In this document: piece by piece, positions 33,336 through 43,944 of the stretch
Numbering within the stretch: position 1 is the first letter of the stretch
Layout of the letters: each line of letters begins with the position of its first letter
Assembly: GCA_033725935.1 (NCBI GenBank)
Contig: MU867130.1
Location: forward strand, 112,522-176,521
Source: Cladorrhinum sp. PSN259
Lineage: Eukaryota; Ascomycota; Sordariomycetes; Sordariales; Podosporaceae
Length of the DNA: 64,000 nt
Reading direction: 5' to 3'
Notes under the pieces: generated by a model
Seen by the model: the letters and a program-made list of their open reading frames with translations, nothing else
Database searches by the model: none
Told to the model about the DNA's origin: nothing
Translations under genes and position numbers: made by a program

Positions 33336-34214
33336 ATGTGTCCCTTGCAACATGGAATCGACAGCGACCCGAGAAATTCGAGGATTCTTGCCGGCAGGCC
33401 CACTGTTGAACCCTTGACCAAGTTTGTGAAAGCTCTAGAGCAATGGGCACCCGCAAAATTCACCTCCCAATGTCAGCCCTCCACAATCGGCAACAAACGG
33501 CAATGCCCCGGTCCCTTTGAAACTAAACTTACGGAGCGTCGTCCTAAGCGGCGACGGTCTGCAGATTTCAAGAAAGAGGGCAATTCTTTGGATCGGGAGG
33601 TTAGCATTCGGCGATGCTGCTCTTCCCCCCCTCACAATTCCACTCGCAGCCCTTCTTCTCCAACCTTGCAAGCCACCGGACCGGAGCTGGCTTGCCCGTA
33701 CTACAAATCGGACCCCTCAAAGTACCGATCCTGCCTCCTGACATCGCTTCGTACCGGTCCCGACGTGAGAGAGCACATTGAAAGAGATCACCGCAGGGCA
33801 GAGTACTGTCCGAGGTGCTACAAGGAATTTTCAGGAAAGCAAGCTACCGGGGATCGACGAGACCACATCAGAGCTCGCAAGTGCCAGCTCAATCAAGGCC
33901 CCAATACCGTTGAGGGATTGCAGGGTGACTTGCTGGACCGGCTTTGCGAATGGGAACCTGTTGCTGGAACGCACCACCCGAAGGCGCAGTGGGAGGAGAT
34001 TTGGCGAATTGTGTTTCCCGAGGCTCCGCTTCCATCAACAACGCCCTTTTTGGATGAACAAGACAAGTATGTCAAGGTTCTGCGAGATGTTGGCAGGTTC
34101 TGGGAAAGGGAGGCAAGCGAGGGGACGATGGTAGGGTTTGAGAGAGCGAACAAGGACGGATCATTGGAGGCTTTGAGTGTGACTGCGGACTCGGGAAAGT
34201 TGAGAGCGCTGTAG
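33336..34214 (+). CDS. Fungal C2H2-like zinc-finger protein A
   Basis: I chose the ATG at 33336 (292 residues), because the earlier in-frame ATG at 33117 would translate a microsatellite. After a variable Ser/Pro-rich region with a basic stretch RRPKRRR (about 68-74), the zinc-binding module has Cys120, Cys133, His147, His152, then Cys158-x2-Cys161, His177 and Cys183. It is followed by a conserved block EGLQGDLLDRLCEWEP and a W-x2-I-W-x2-V-F-P motif. This second block is shared with genes C and, in part, E. The pairs of Cys and His with long spacers match a degenerate C2H2 fold common in filamentous fungi. It probably acts in the nucleus and may bind DNA, but no target is known. Confidence 0.75.
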   Translation: MCPLQHGIDSDPRNSRILAGRPTVEPLTKFVKALEQWAPAKFTSQCQPSTIGNKRQCPGPFETKLTERRPKRRRSADFKKEGNSLDREVSIRRCCSSPPHNSTRSPSSPTLQATGPELACPYYKSDPSKYRSCLLTSLRTGPDVREHIERDHRRAEYCPRCYKEFSGKQATGDRRDHIRARKCQLNQGPNTVEGLQGDLLDRLCEWEPVAGTHHPKAQWEEIWRIVFPEAPLPSTTPFLDEQDKYVKVLRDVGRFWEREASEGTMVGFERANKDGSLEALSVTADSGKLRAL

Positions 34215-34602
34215 AGGACGGTCATGGGTCGCTTGGTCAAGGAGTTACTGGTGGATACTAACGGATGATGAGGCACATTTATATATTCGGGAGAAAGTGG
34301 TCTCTTGTACATACAGCGTTAAAAAAAAAAAAAGAAAAAAAAAAAAAATTGGCAAGGTAATACAAAAAAAGTTGAATCGCCTGAGCGAGACTTTTTGATC
34401 GCTCATGAAACTTGGTGAAAAGAAGAAGAGAAAAACGGTTTCGATACAAAAAGACCCCATAAAAACTGACTTGCTGGTGTTGAAAAGGTGTATAAACATT
34501 ATAGCTACACACTTTATGAAGTGAGGTAAAAGCAGAAGCCATAAAATTAAATACCCAAGCTGCTGTGCCGCCGTGCTGCAAAAAGGCAGAAGTGGAAGTG
34601 CA
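34215..34602. other. Convergent intergenic gap between genes A and B
   Basis: An A-rich tract with two runs of 13-14 A at about 34320-34350 lies between the converging 3' ends. No gene is seen. Confidence 0.6.
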
Positions 34603-35700
34603 TCACGGTACTCGGTTAGAAAAGTAGTCGAGATCGTCCGTGCCGTGCATCGGTCCAGTAGATGTGTGTTGGCCGGTGTCAAAGGTGAAATCGTCGATCA
34701 GGGGCAACACCAGCGCACTATCGCACATGTACAATGATAGAGTGTGTGTAGAATCAGGACTTATCATATGGAATGCATCCGCCGTAAGTTCTGTAGCTAA
34801 CGGCACCGGGCGGTCAAGGTCGGAAGATTGGTGCGGGCCGGGGCAGGGACCGGGGTCGAATGCTTGGCTCGGGCTCGGTCCGGTGTGAGCGACACCAGTC
34901 TCAGTGGGGATATCGGGGGCCACGGGTTGTTTAGTGGCGGGGTGGGATCGGTCAGCGGTGGCGCCAAGGATAGGGTAGCTGCTCATCCAGGGACCGGTGT
35001 CGGGTGGTGGCCTGGGAGGCGTCATGCCACCGTCCGAGGACCCTCCTTGAGACAGGTAAGTGAGAAATCCGGTAAATAAGTGGCGGCTGATCCGGGTCAG
35101 GACATGCATAGGAACCCCCGTCTCCTCGGCGCACTCTTGCAGATGCTGCTGGTGTTCTTCCGATTTTGTATACTTTTCAACATCCTCGCAACCATGCTCA
35201 CGACGCAACTCACACTCAGCCGTCTCCAGATGCTCAATCGAATCGGGCCGGGTTTCGGACGGGAAGACGCCGTACCCGACCAGTTGGTCCCAAATAAAAT
35301 ACCATTTCCTCTCGACGTCATCTAGCCCGGCTCTATGCGGAACACTCTTCCATCCTCCACCAAACATGGATTGCATCTGATCCTGCGAAAGCTTGTCGCG
35401 GGTTTCTGGGTGCTCGGGCTGAGGCTGGCACAGTGCAGTGCTGAGATGCTGTTCGAGCTCAGCGACCTTGTTCTCGCTCGTGAAAACTTGGTAGCAAATG
35501 AAACAATAAACCAGGTAGTGGCATCGCTGGAAATGGAGCTTCAAATCGGAAATTGCTCGGCCGCTCCATTTGCGGCAGTTGGCGTGGCCCCGTTTCTTTT
35601 GGGGGTGCTTGCTGAAGGGGCATGCAATTGCATGTGCGGGGCGTCGAGGCCTCTTGCTGCTGGTGTCATTGAGGTTTTGGTCCGCCCGTCTCTTTGACAT
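34603..35700 (-). CDS. Fungal C2H2-like zinc-finger protein B
   Basis: The start at 35700 opens with MSKRRAD and basic residues and gives 365 residues; the frame continues 43 codons upstream, but that part is unlike the relatives. The module begins AIACPFSKHPQ at about residue 24, has a second Cys about 16 residues later, then ISDLKLHFQRCH and YCFICYQVF, a later His and a terminal Cys. A C-terminal block has W-x2-I-W-D-Q-L-V (about 153-160), and the last 140 residues are Pro/Thr/Ser-rich and low complexity. It pairs most closely with gene D (IACPFSKHP in both). It is convergent with A and divergent from C. The function is unknown; nuclear regulation is plausible. Confidence 0.72.
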   Translation of the reverse strand: MSKRRADQNLNDTSSKRPRRPAHAIACPFSKHPQKKRGHANCRKWSGRAISDLKLHFQRCHYLVYCFICYQVFTSENKVAELEQHLSTALCQPQPEHPETRDKLSQDQMQSMFGGGWKSVPHRAGLDDVERKWYFIWDQLVGYGVFPSETRPDSIEHLETAECELRREHGCEDVEKYTKSEEHQQHLQECAEETGVPMHVLTRISRHLFTGFLTYLSQGGSSDGGMTPPRPPPDTGPWMSSYPILGATADRSHPATKQPVAPDIPTETGVAHTGPSPSQAFDPGPCPGPHQSSDLDRPVPLATELTADAFHMISPDSTHTLSLYMCDSALVLPLIDDFTFDTGQHTSTGPMHGTDDLDYFSNRVP

Positions 35701-37039
35701 GTTTAAAAGTTTACGGCGGGAAATCTGTGAAGGGGGACACGCCACACCCAAGCAAAAAGGGATGAGAAAGCTGGGTCGCGATCCATTCCAATACCAGTGG
35801 GTGTTGGTCCTCTTGGTCTTTTGAATCAAGAAGACGCTTGATCTGATCAGAGCCTACTATTGCACAACTCATTACACGGCGGAGTGGTTGACTGAAATGT
35901 TCCGTGCCGGGCGGCGGTCAACAGTGGCATCACCACCCCATGGGTTCCGCTCCGAGCTGAGCCTCACCTACATACAGCGTGTTTTCTGGCGGGGTTTCAT
36001 TCTTGTTTCATCTTCTCAACGTCTCCTCTCTACTCGCGCTTGTTTGGCCACAAGTCGGCGCGTGAAATGCGCCTTGGGAAGCCCATCGTCGGCAGCGCCG
36101 GCGACTTGGGGTCTGGCCTGACTTGGCATACACGTCTGTTTACCCAGGCGTGTAATCTTGGCCTCCAGGGACAGGACGGGAGTGCCCCAGACTTCAACTT
36201 GGGGATGGTGGACGAGCGATCGATTAGAACACTCGAACCTGTCTATTTCTGGTACTGGCCGCATGTGGGAAACGAAAGGGGTCAAGTACTCAGCTGCTTG
36301 TGCAGAAAGAAAAAACAATCCCCGCAGGATCGTGGGAGGCTGCATTGGGGGCCAGCGCTTGATTGAACACCAAAAGGGTTTGGCGAGAGCCATGGCATTC
36401 AGCCACCAGCACCATCGGGCGGTTCGTTCCCCGTCGGTGAACACTTCGCGCTCGGCAGCCTCAATCTGAGCAAACCCGACTGGCAGTCACGCCAAAGAAA
36501 TACGTCATGAAAGCATTGGAGGTGTGTGTACCCACCCAAAGCTAATGAATAAAATACGGAAGACGGGTATATTTTCCGAACACAGGTCGAACACGGGTCG
36601 AAAAAGCCCCCCTCCACGATTCTCTCTCAGCTGGTGACAGCGCTAGCTAGGCTAGACCTATCTAGGCTGTACATGTAGCCGATCGGGTTGAGCTCACAGA
36701 TGATGAGAAATCTGTTTGCTTCACGATCAAAACTGGACTTTTTGAAAATCATCCTGTGGGTGGTCCAGATTAAGTGTGCTATCAACCACGTATGCTCTAA
36801 CCCAGCTTGGTAGAGGATGGGTTGAAAATCACGACATATATGAACACCATTTTACATTTGTGAACAGCTTCTCTACATGTATTCAATCGCCAAATACAAA
36901 GTTGAGTTACCATGAGGATAGATAGCATCCACGAGCTCATTTGGTCTGCCGGGTTCTTGTAGGCCTTTCTTGGTGCATTTCTGATTAGCTTATATTCGGG
37001 GAATTCTCGGTACGCTCTGCAGTTGGGGTAGTAATATAG
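35701..37039. other. No supported gene
   Basis: This is the shared upstream region of gene B and beyond. Overlapping frames at 36016-36469 on both strands have no domain. Confidence 0.5.
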
Positions 37040-37255
37040 CTAGACGAAAGAGACAGCCAAACCATTTGGATCGATGTCGTCGACGTTCCCCTGCAGCAAT
37101 ATTCCAGGGTTAAGGCTATAACTGGCACATATCCCTGAGGAAACAAATCCGATCTGTTGCTCAGACTGTTTTCTAACCCTTAAAGTGCCCATAGTGTTGT
37201 TCCTGACTTGTCCAACAACTCTTGTTGTTGCTCCGGATCGATCTATTACATGCAT
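37040..37255 (-). CDS. Possible 71-residue hypothetical protein
   Basis: From an ATG at 37255 the frame gives 71 residues with alternating hydrophobic and polar stretches (for example TRVVGQVRNN and GILLQGNVDDID) and no low complexity, suggesting a small beta-rich protein. I find no match to a known family. An open frame without an ATG lies directly upstream on the same strand (to about 37527), so this could be the last exon of a larger gene. Evidence is compositional only. Confidence 0.28.
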   Translation of the reverse strand: MHVIDRSGATTRVVGQVRNNTMGTLRVRKQSEQQIGFVSSGICASYSLNPGILLQGNVDDIDPNGLAVSFV

Positions 37256-37682
37256 CCGAGGCAACGGGTAATGCGACGGCTGCTCGACCTAAGCGCGGTT
37301 ATGTGTGACGCAAGGTGACACAACAGTGTTGTAAACTCTGGTGTATACAAAGGAGAGTACTCTGTGACAATTGTCAGTGGCTCATGACTCGTGCGCCTGC
37401 CTCGAGAAGACCCGTAACGGGCGTCCTTTGTGCGGCCCGACAGACTTGGACCAATCACTGAGCTCGCTCCGGCCTGCGCCAAGAATTTGAACGAAACAAT
37501 TGTGCCCTTGCGCAACTGTGCCAACAAAGTGCGATGGCTGTCTCAAGGCTGAAGTCAAAGGGTGTACACCAGAGAAAGTAAATACGGAGTGACTCTCGAC
37601 GTGGAGGAAACGGAATTACATTTCAAGTTCTTGTATTAAAAAGAATAGAAAGAAGTCCAACTACAACACGGCGCGTTTCAAC

Positions 37683-38918
37683 ATGCTCTTCACTCCGCCT
37701 TGCAGCGATACCGGCCAAAAGATAAAGGAATCACACCTCACAGTTCAGTTGGTCCCAACATCCGACCCAGAACGTCTACAGATCCTTGTTCCTCAGCCCC
37801 TCCTCGACAACTTCAAAATGAGCATCACTATGACCAGGCGCGTATCACGGAGCGATCACCTGAGCTGCTCCCATATACGGCTCGCCATTGGGCAGTTGTG
37901 GGTCTCGACATGCTCTAAATGTCACGGCAGCGGGAATGACCGTGCACCAAAAAAGCTGCGCCACTGCCATTCTGGATGTTCGGTAACGACGCCTGTGATC
38001 TATAGTCCCGATTCTGAAGACGAAGATGATGATGACTTGCAACTTGAATCCGATAGCCCGTTTACGGAATTTCTAAAGCCCCTGGAAAAGGAGGCGCATG
38101 CCAAGTTTATCTCCACGGACCGAATTCCATTACCTTGCAGCACCAAGCGCCCAAGTGCCGAGGAGGATGGGCCCATGAAACGCTGCTGCAAGAGTGTCAA
38201 TCAGGTCTCGATCGAGTCCACCGAGTGTTTGCCAAGACGGGAGCGCTGTCGGGACTCAGAAGACAGTTACGCGGCCTTGACCCACGAAACCAGATGCGTG
38301 GATACTTGGGGCCCCATTTCCTTCACAAGGAGACGCCAGTCTCTCGCCTGTCCTTTTTACAAACGTACCACGGCACAATACCGACATCACTGCCTCCTGA
38401 CCGGCGGATTCACTTCAATCCAGTCTCTCAGATCACACATCGAGAGAGCTCACAGGCGAGCGCCTTATTGCCCAACCTGCCATCTGGTGTTTGCGAGTTC
38501 AAGCTCAAACGCCGAATTGGACCGTCGGGAGCACATCAGAGCACGACAGTGCGAGCGCCGGGAAGGTCCAATCGCGATTGAGGGACTTCAAGGTGATCAG
38601 ATGGATCGTCTCTGCGAACTGGAACCCACGGGCACCGAAATAGAGCAGTGGATGCAAATCTGGGACCTTGTGTATCCTAGCTTTGAGCGTCCTTTTACGC
38701 CATATCTGGACGAGCGCAAGGACAAATATGTCAGGCTTGTTAGGGCTGCTAGCAGTTTCTGGGAGCGGAAAGGCAGAAGCTCAATTATGGAGTTCCTCCA
38801 GAGCAGCGAGGAAGGGGCAAAGGCCATAAGCGCTTGCAGAGACCTGAAGAGAGACATTGAGAGTTTGCAAAAGATAATACTGAGAGGACTCTTACAGCAG
38901 CTGCTGTTGGGGGCATGA
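37683..38918 (+). CDS. Fungal C2H2-like zinc-finger protein C
   Basis: The frame gives 411 residues from an ATG at 37683. The first 100 residues are unlike the relatives and include three Cys near a basic patch. An acidic tract (SEDEDDDD, about 111-118) precedes a block FLKPLEKEAHAKFIS that corresponds to FVKALEQWAPAKFTS in gene A. The zinc module starts LACPFYKRTT (about 223), continues SHIERAHRRAPYCPTC and ends HIRARQC. It is followed by EGLQGDQMDRLCELEP and a W-x2-I-W-D-L-V-Y-P motif, as in gene A. The C-terminus is Leu-rich. Genes A and C are clearly the closest pair. The role is unknown and a nuclear site is inferred. Confidence 0.75.
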   Translation: MLFTPPCSDTGQKIKESHLTVQLVPTSDPERLQILVPQPLLDNFKMSITMTRRVSRSDHLSCSHIRLAIGQLWVSTCSKCHGSGNDRAPKKLRHCHSGCSVTTPVIYSPDSEDEDDDDLQLESDSPFTEFLKPLEKEAHAKFISTDRIPLPCSTKRPSAEEDGPMKRCCKSVNQVSIESTECLPRRERCRDSEDSYAALTHETRCVDTWGPISFTRRRQSLACPFYKRTTAQYRHHCLLTGGFTSIQSLRSHIERAHRRAPYCPTCHLVFASSSSNAELDRREHIRARQCERREGPIAIEGLQGDQMDRLCELEPTGTEIEQWMQIWDLVYPSFERPFTPYLDERKDKYVRLVRAASSFWERKGRSSIMEFLQSSEEGAKAISACRDLKRDIESLQKIILRGLLQQLLLGA

Positions 38919-39409
38919 CAAGTATGATGTGTGAGCCATGGGGCTAACTTGGGTTGGATCGGCATCTGCATTGTAAGCTTTTCTCATTTCGATTTGTCGT
39001 CTGCTTTTTCCTTTGTTTTTGGTTAGCTTTGCTTCTCGTGGTTTACAATTCCGCTGCCCGCACATCAGCAAATGAATGTGGTGCATGTCAAGTTGTATAG
39101 CTAGTTCGATAGCTTCCGGTAATATCAATTTTTTAGCTCGTCTTCTCATTAATACCCACCCCAATTTGACTCGTTCCAGTTGATTTTGTGCCTTTAATTT
39201 TTCAATACTTGACCCCAAGTGTCCGCAACCAAGGCTGAGCCAAGCATTGGAGCAATTGCTTCCCCTGTGACTAAAGCAAGGGCTCAAATTCTCATAACCA
39301 TACGGGTGGGAAAAATAAGTAGCACGGAATGTACAGTTCGCAAGGTTGATCGTCAAAAACGGCGTTTTCCGGTGGCTGAGGGGCAGGGAGAGTTGTGCTG
39401 TCACTGTTT

Positions 39410-39442
<33 letters not shown>

Positions 39443-40218
39443 TTACACAGAGAAGTATTACACCGCGGTGTAATCAGAGATGGTGTGCTGTCATTGGTTT
39501 GGCCCAGTCCACGTTTCCGCTGGAGAGCCGCCGGACGGGAATACCGCCGTTTCGAAGCTCCAAAAAGGCTAACCAGTTTGGACTGCACCATGGAGAAAAT
39601 CAACTGCCCGAGCAGTGCAAAACTTGCCCTCTGAGTGTCAGGAATTGACCGTCCGACAGGTACCTAGCTATTTGTCGTCTCCAAGTAGCGCTGGACAAAC
39701 AGACAAACAACACCTAGAAGAGGAACTATGTACCTCGACTTGTCCAAGTTGTTCCCATCAGCAGGAAAAAAAGGCTGGAATTTGCAATGCAAAATATGTT
39801 CATAAGTTCGGCCTCTTCAGACCGGCCGTCAAGTTATCTATGCTGAGCCATCGTGTAGGGGCTCCTGGACAAAGTCTGGTCGGTCATTTATCGGAAGAAC
39901 GTATAATGTGCACAGCCCCTGAACTCATCTTGGTCTTTGGAACGGTTAACCAAGCTCTTACCAATTCCCACATGTGATGCGCCACGGTGTGCAGCAAGGC
40001 TCACCAAGCCCGGGCCCCATCAAAATCATGAACATGAACATCAAAGTCAGTCTGCTCTAATGTGTACAGCAAGAGATGTACGCCGGTTTGGAGGCTCTCC
40101 ACAAGGCATAAAAAGATGGTATAACTAAATATACTTCCCTTCGCCTTCCAATTATTTGTTGGGTCGTTTTGTCTTCTTTCTGATCAGTTTGGCTCGCTTC
40201 CCTCCCGACATCAACACA
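38919..40218. other. No supported gene
   Basis: This is the intergenic stretch between genes C and D. A run of T then A at about 39407-39441 is a perfect local palindrome and gives spurious open frames on both strands. Confidence 0.55.
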
Positions 40219-41343
40219 ATGCCAGGTGCAGATCTCGGCACCAGGGCACCACCAACAGCTGCCGAAAACGCCACAGCCCCCCAAAATATTGCTTGCCCAT
40301 TCAGCAAGCATCCCGTGTTAAAGCACTTGCACCCCGATTGCCGAGGGTTAACGCTTCGAGGTATTGCCGATCTCAAGCTTCACTTCCACCGTCGCCACAA
40401 ACAAGCACCATTCTGCATTGTCTGCAAGCTTGTCTTTCCTGGCGACAATGGACACGCCCAGTGTGATGCCCATATCAAGGAGCAAGCTTGTAGATCAACA
40501 GAAGGTGCCGAGCCTCCCGGCTACTCCCTTGCTGAACTGAGCAAGCTCTTCCCCTCCAAGCGGAAGCGCGGATCTGGCCCAGAACAGCTGTTGCGAAAGT
40601 GGCATCACGCGTGGGATACACTTTTCCCAGGAACCAGCCGCCCTCCTTCAATCTTTCACCAGTGCAGCGGGCTTCAAGAGTGGCTAGAGGAAACCGTTGA
40701 GCGCTACCTCCGCTCTTCCGTGCTTAGCGACCTCTTGAAGCAGGAGTCGAGGACCCTCGGTGTTGCCAATGACGCCTTGTCGATGTTTACCGGCCAGCTG
40801 CTCGGGGACTTTCGCCAGCACGCAAGCCAGCCAGCGCGTCCAGGACCACTTGCCGCGCCCGACACGAGCCGACCCGACCTTTCAGCTGCGCGCCCAAGGC
40901 CCAGCCCCGCGACCGGCACGAACCTAAATAGCGGCACAAGCGGCACAGTCCCGCCTGATCCCAACAACCAAACCCATGATCAGAACCTGACTTATCGACC
41001 TCCAGCCACCGTCCCGACCCAGAATCTGATGACACAAACCCAACCAGAGATTACCGAGCACCCGACCATGGCATCCATGTATGCTTATTTGTACCCTTCT
41101 TTCGGGACTGTCGGTAGACGCTCCCAACCGGCATCTCCTGCTCTTACAGAGACTTCCTACGGCATGCCAGGTGTCAATTTGGGTGTGGTACCGCCCGAAC
41201 ACGCTTACCAAGCACAACCTCAAGGCTCGCAGGGAATCAGCATGGGTAACATCGATCCGGAGCTTCTTTGCAGTCCAGAGCTTCCCGTGTGGTTTCCACG
41301 AACGGGACCTGAGCCTGGCGATGATGAAAGAAGTGGAAATTAA
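40219..41343 (+). CDS. Fungal C2H2-like zinc-finger protein D
   Basis: The ATG at 40219 follows ACACA and gives 374 residues; the longer open frame has no upstream ATG. The zinc module begins IACPFSKHP at about residue 26, with a second Cys 15 residues later, then IADLKLHFHRRH, FCIVCKLVF, a His and the final Cys in HIKEQAC. A following block has W-H-x-A-W-D-T-L-F-P (about 128-137). The last 170 residues are Pro/Thr/Ser/Gln-rich, resembling the tails of genes B and G and reminiscent of activation-type low-complexity regions. It is the closest relative of gene B, although the genes lie 4.5 kb apart on opposite strands. The function is unknown. Confidence 0.75.
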   Translation: MPGADLGTRAPPTAAENATAPQNIACPFSKHPVLKHLHPDCRGLTLRGIADLKLHFHRRHKQAPFCIVCKLVFPGDNGHAQCDAHIKEQACRSTEGAEPPGYSLAELSKLFPSKRKRGSGPEQLLRKWHHAWDTLFPGTSRPPSIFHQCSGLQEWLEETVERYLRSSVLSDLLKQESRTLGVANDALSMFTGQLLGDFRQHASQPARPGPLAAPDTSRPDLSAARPRPSPATGTNLNSGTSGTVPPDPNNQTHDQNLTYRPPATVPTQNLMTQTQPEITEHPTMASMYAYLYPSFGTVGRRSQPASPALTETSYGMPGVNLGVVPPEHAYQAQPQGSQGISMGNIDPELLCSPELPVWFPRTGPEPGDDERSGN

Positions 41344-41994
41344 AGAGGGGTAAAGATAAGGTTTTGGTCGGAAGCGACCCACTGATGTTTTATTTTTCTT
41401 TGGTATTTCTTCTCTTGGTCCCTGCCTAATTACGTTTGGGCCCTTTTTTTATTTTTATTTTTTTATTTTTTTTGCGATTTTTCTCGTCCAGGTTTCTGGT
41501 TTTTACGTTGATGGACCATTCACGGCCCGAACGATCTACCACTACACATTAAAGTGATTACGTTAGTGAGACAGACATGGAGGAGGTATATGAGGTTGAA
41601 GATTTTCCTTGTAATGGGCTACCTAGTTTATAGATTGCACGTCATATTTCTTGCCACGATTTACTTTTTGCGGTATCTAGACGCTCCATAGGTAGGTATA
41701 TGGTACAGTACTTCGTGCTCGTATCCGTGCAGGTGCTACATGATAACTCCGCGGACATCTTGACTGTTGCCTGCCACTCCTCTGTTTCCAACTCTGATCT
41801 AATTCCAACCACCATTGGATTCCCGCAGGAGGTAACATCCATGTATAGATACTTTATGCACGTTTTTGCTATCGCAAACTCTTGTAAATTTGTCCCAACT
41901 CTTGGGCAAGCTTGTCGTTGCCCAAGCTTAGAAGGGAAACGGGCGCTGGGGAAGTGGGTTCAGTGCACCCATGTTGCGCGCTGGTCAACATGTG
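41344..41994. other. 3' region between convergent genes D and E
   Basis: T-rich stretches at 41447-41475 follow gene D. No gene is seen. Confidence 0.6.
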
Positions 41995-42774
41995 TCATCT
42001 TCGCTTGCTAGTAGCTCCCAGCGTGTCCATACCGGCATTCAGGAGTGCCTTAAGGTTTTCCCAGTTATTTTCAGTGGAAAGAAAAGAATCTGGCTTCCAC
42101 CCCATGATGCGATCCAGAGTGTCCCCTGGCACACCAGGAACACCAGCCAACGGGTTGGACTTGACCTCGCAATTCCGCGCGTTAATGTGGGAGCTCCAGT
42201 CCACAGAGTGAGAAAAGGTAGATCCACACCGAGGGCAGTAGTCAGGCTGCTGGTGGCAATCAATCATGTGATGCTTCAAGGTTAAGAAGGTCTTGAACTC
42301 CTGATTGGCACACTTGGAGTTTTCTCGTGGATTGGCCGCATGGACGATGCACTTTAGAGGCTGCTGAATGGTATCGTTGGATGGAAATTTGTCTTTATAG
42401 TTGAGCCTCGGGACGATGACTATATCGCTGTCTGAGCAGTGTTCTGGGGTGCCCTGTGCTGAGCGATTGACCGACGACCAAGCTGCCCAAGTCTCGTCCA
42501 TGTAGTCATTCCTGAAGTGGTCGTAGTCATCTTTTGAGATTCCCCCGAAGCTGCCAGCAGCATAGCGGGGCTCATGTATCGGGTATTCGTCGTCTCCCGA
42601 GCCCGGGGAGGACGTACATACCGGGCCCCCATCGCCGGATTGCTCCCCAAATCTTGATGTGGCCAGTGTTGTATCAGGATCGGAACAACGTCTAATCTGT
42701 TTTTCTCGGGGCATTGTGTGGACCTTCAAGCTAAGGTCCACGCAGTGCGTGTCATTGTGGGCGGGAATGCTCAT
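41995..42774 (-). CDS. Fungal C2H2-like zinc-finger protein E (short)
   Basis: The frame gives 259 residues from an ATG at 42774. The module is divergent: the first part reads LKCIVHAANP instead of CPF/CPY, then a Cys, FLTLKHHMIDCH, DYCPRCGSTF and HINARNC. After it comes GDTLDRIMGWKPD, matching the GDLLDRLCEWEP block of gene A, but the protein stops about 35 residues later, so the aromatic W-x2-I-W segment is poorly preserved. It appears to be a shortened member of the A/C subgroup. It converges on gene D and has gene F upstream on the same strand. The function is unknown. Confidence 0.68.
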   Translation of the reverse strand: MSIPAHNDTHCVDLSLKVHTMPREKQIRRCSDPDTTLATSRFGEQSGDGGPVCTSSPGSGDDEYPIHEPRYAAGSFGGISKDDYDHFRNDYMDETWAAWSSVNRSAQGTPEHCSDSDIVIVPRLNYKDKFPSNDTIQQPLKCIVHAANPRENSKCANQEFKTFLTLKHHMIDCHQQPDYCPRCGSTFSHSVDWSSHINARNCEVKSNPLAGVPGVPGDTLDRIMGWKPDSFLSTENNWENLKALLNAGMDTLGATSKRR

Positions 42775-43944
42775 TCCGGGAAAATGTAACGGGAGCTTAG
42801 GTTACGGGGGTCTCGTCTGATAGAACGGTGGAAGAGGTCGGGGCCGGTGAGTTAAGTAGAGCGGAAATATGAGTGACAATAGAGGCTTGGTTGATCGGAT
42901 GGACTTTTGACCGGCTTAGTTTTAGTCAAGTATATATAAACTTGCTCACTTTTTCCAAATCCCCCACTTCGATGAGCTAGAAACTACTCAGAAAGGCAGG
43001 CGACGATAACCAAAATTACACATTCTCCCTTAATTCCGGCCACGTACTGGCACAGAAGTGCATCAGAACAGGTGTGCCATTCGTACTCGCACGTTCTCCT
43101 CTCCTATTGGTTGGAGTGAACAAGACGAGCAGCCAGGCTCTGCGGCAACCCGGGCAATCGGGTGTACATCACACAGCGCCCAGAAGCACACAGCCGCGAC
43201 ATTTGTCTCATAATTAACACGTTCTCACCGAAATCTTGATATTGACATCTGCTGGCCTCGTGGGTGCCATTTCTGCGCTATGGCGTAAGGCACTGCGTCC
43301 GAGTTCGGACCACCCAAATTGGAGTAGCGGTGAGAAGCAACATACTAATCGGATGACCTGTTTAGTCCCAGAACCAGCAAAATATAATCAGATGAATACA
43401 ATGGTTGCCTTATACCCACTCTCCGCCGCTGCTCCTCTGCTAGGTCAATATGACGGCTTTGTTTTTGCCATGGTTTCTCCTATTTTACTCTCCCTTTTTT
43501 CACCAGCCAACTTACAATGACGAATGCATATACTACCAAGTAATTAGTGCGTCATTTCGAAAATGAGCCAAGTCCTTGATGCATGAAATTCAAGCCGATG
43601 AGAAAGCCAATTTTTTTTTAAAAAAAAAATTCACGTCTATATTTTAATTACTACTCCGCTATGCCCTTGTCTGCGCTCGTCAGTTTCGCTACTGCTATAT
43701 ACACAAGGAAACCCGTACCACGATAGCTAGCTGAAAAAAACATCGTATCTGCACTTTGGAATCTTTCCGTCTACATACCTTTCTGGTCTGAATCCATGTC
43801 ATACGGTATAAAGAAAGCCACCTGCGCCATAGCTGTCTAGTTAAGGGTATGGAACTTCTTTAGAATCTCCCTCTAGCTTCCTAGCCAGGGCCAAGATATA
43901 AATATTGTTGTAATTGGGAGTTTTCCAACACTCAGCCCGCATCT
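42775..43944. other. No supported gene
   Basis: This is the upstream region of gene E, with a TATATATAA sequence at about 42931-42939. A T then A palindromic tract lies near 43612-43629. No gene is seen. Confidence 0.55.

Noticed and set aside
35060..35829. Plus-strand open frames of 80-120 codons
   Set aside because: They are shadows of zinc-finger gene B on the minus strand, which has the conserved Cys/His module.
37246..37527. 93-codon minus-strand frame next to the hypothetical 37040-37255 frame
   Set aside because: The first codon is TTG and there is no ATG; it is kept only as a possible upstream exon, not as a gene.
39395..39450. T-run/A-run palindrome as a terminator or hairpin element
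   Set aside because: It is a homopolymer junction without flanking inverted repeats or target duplication, and its length may be unreliable.
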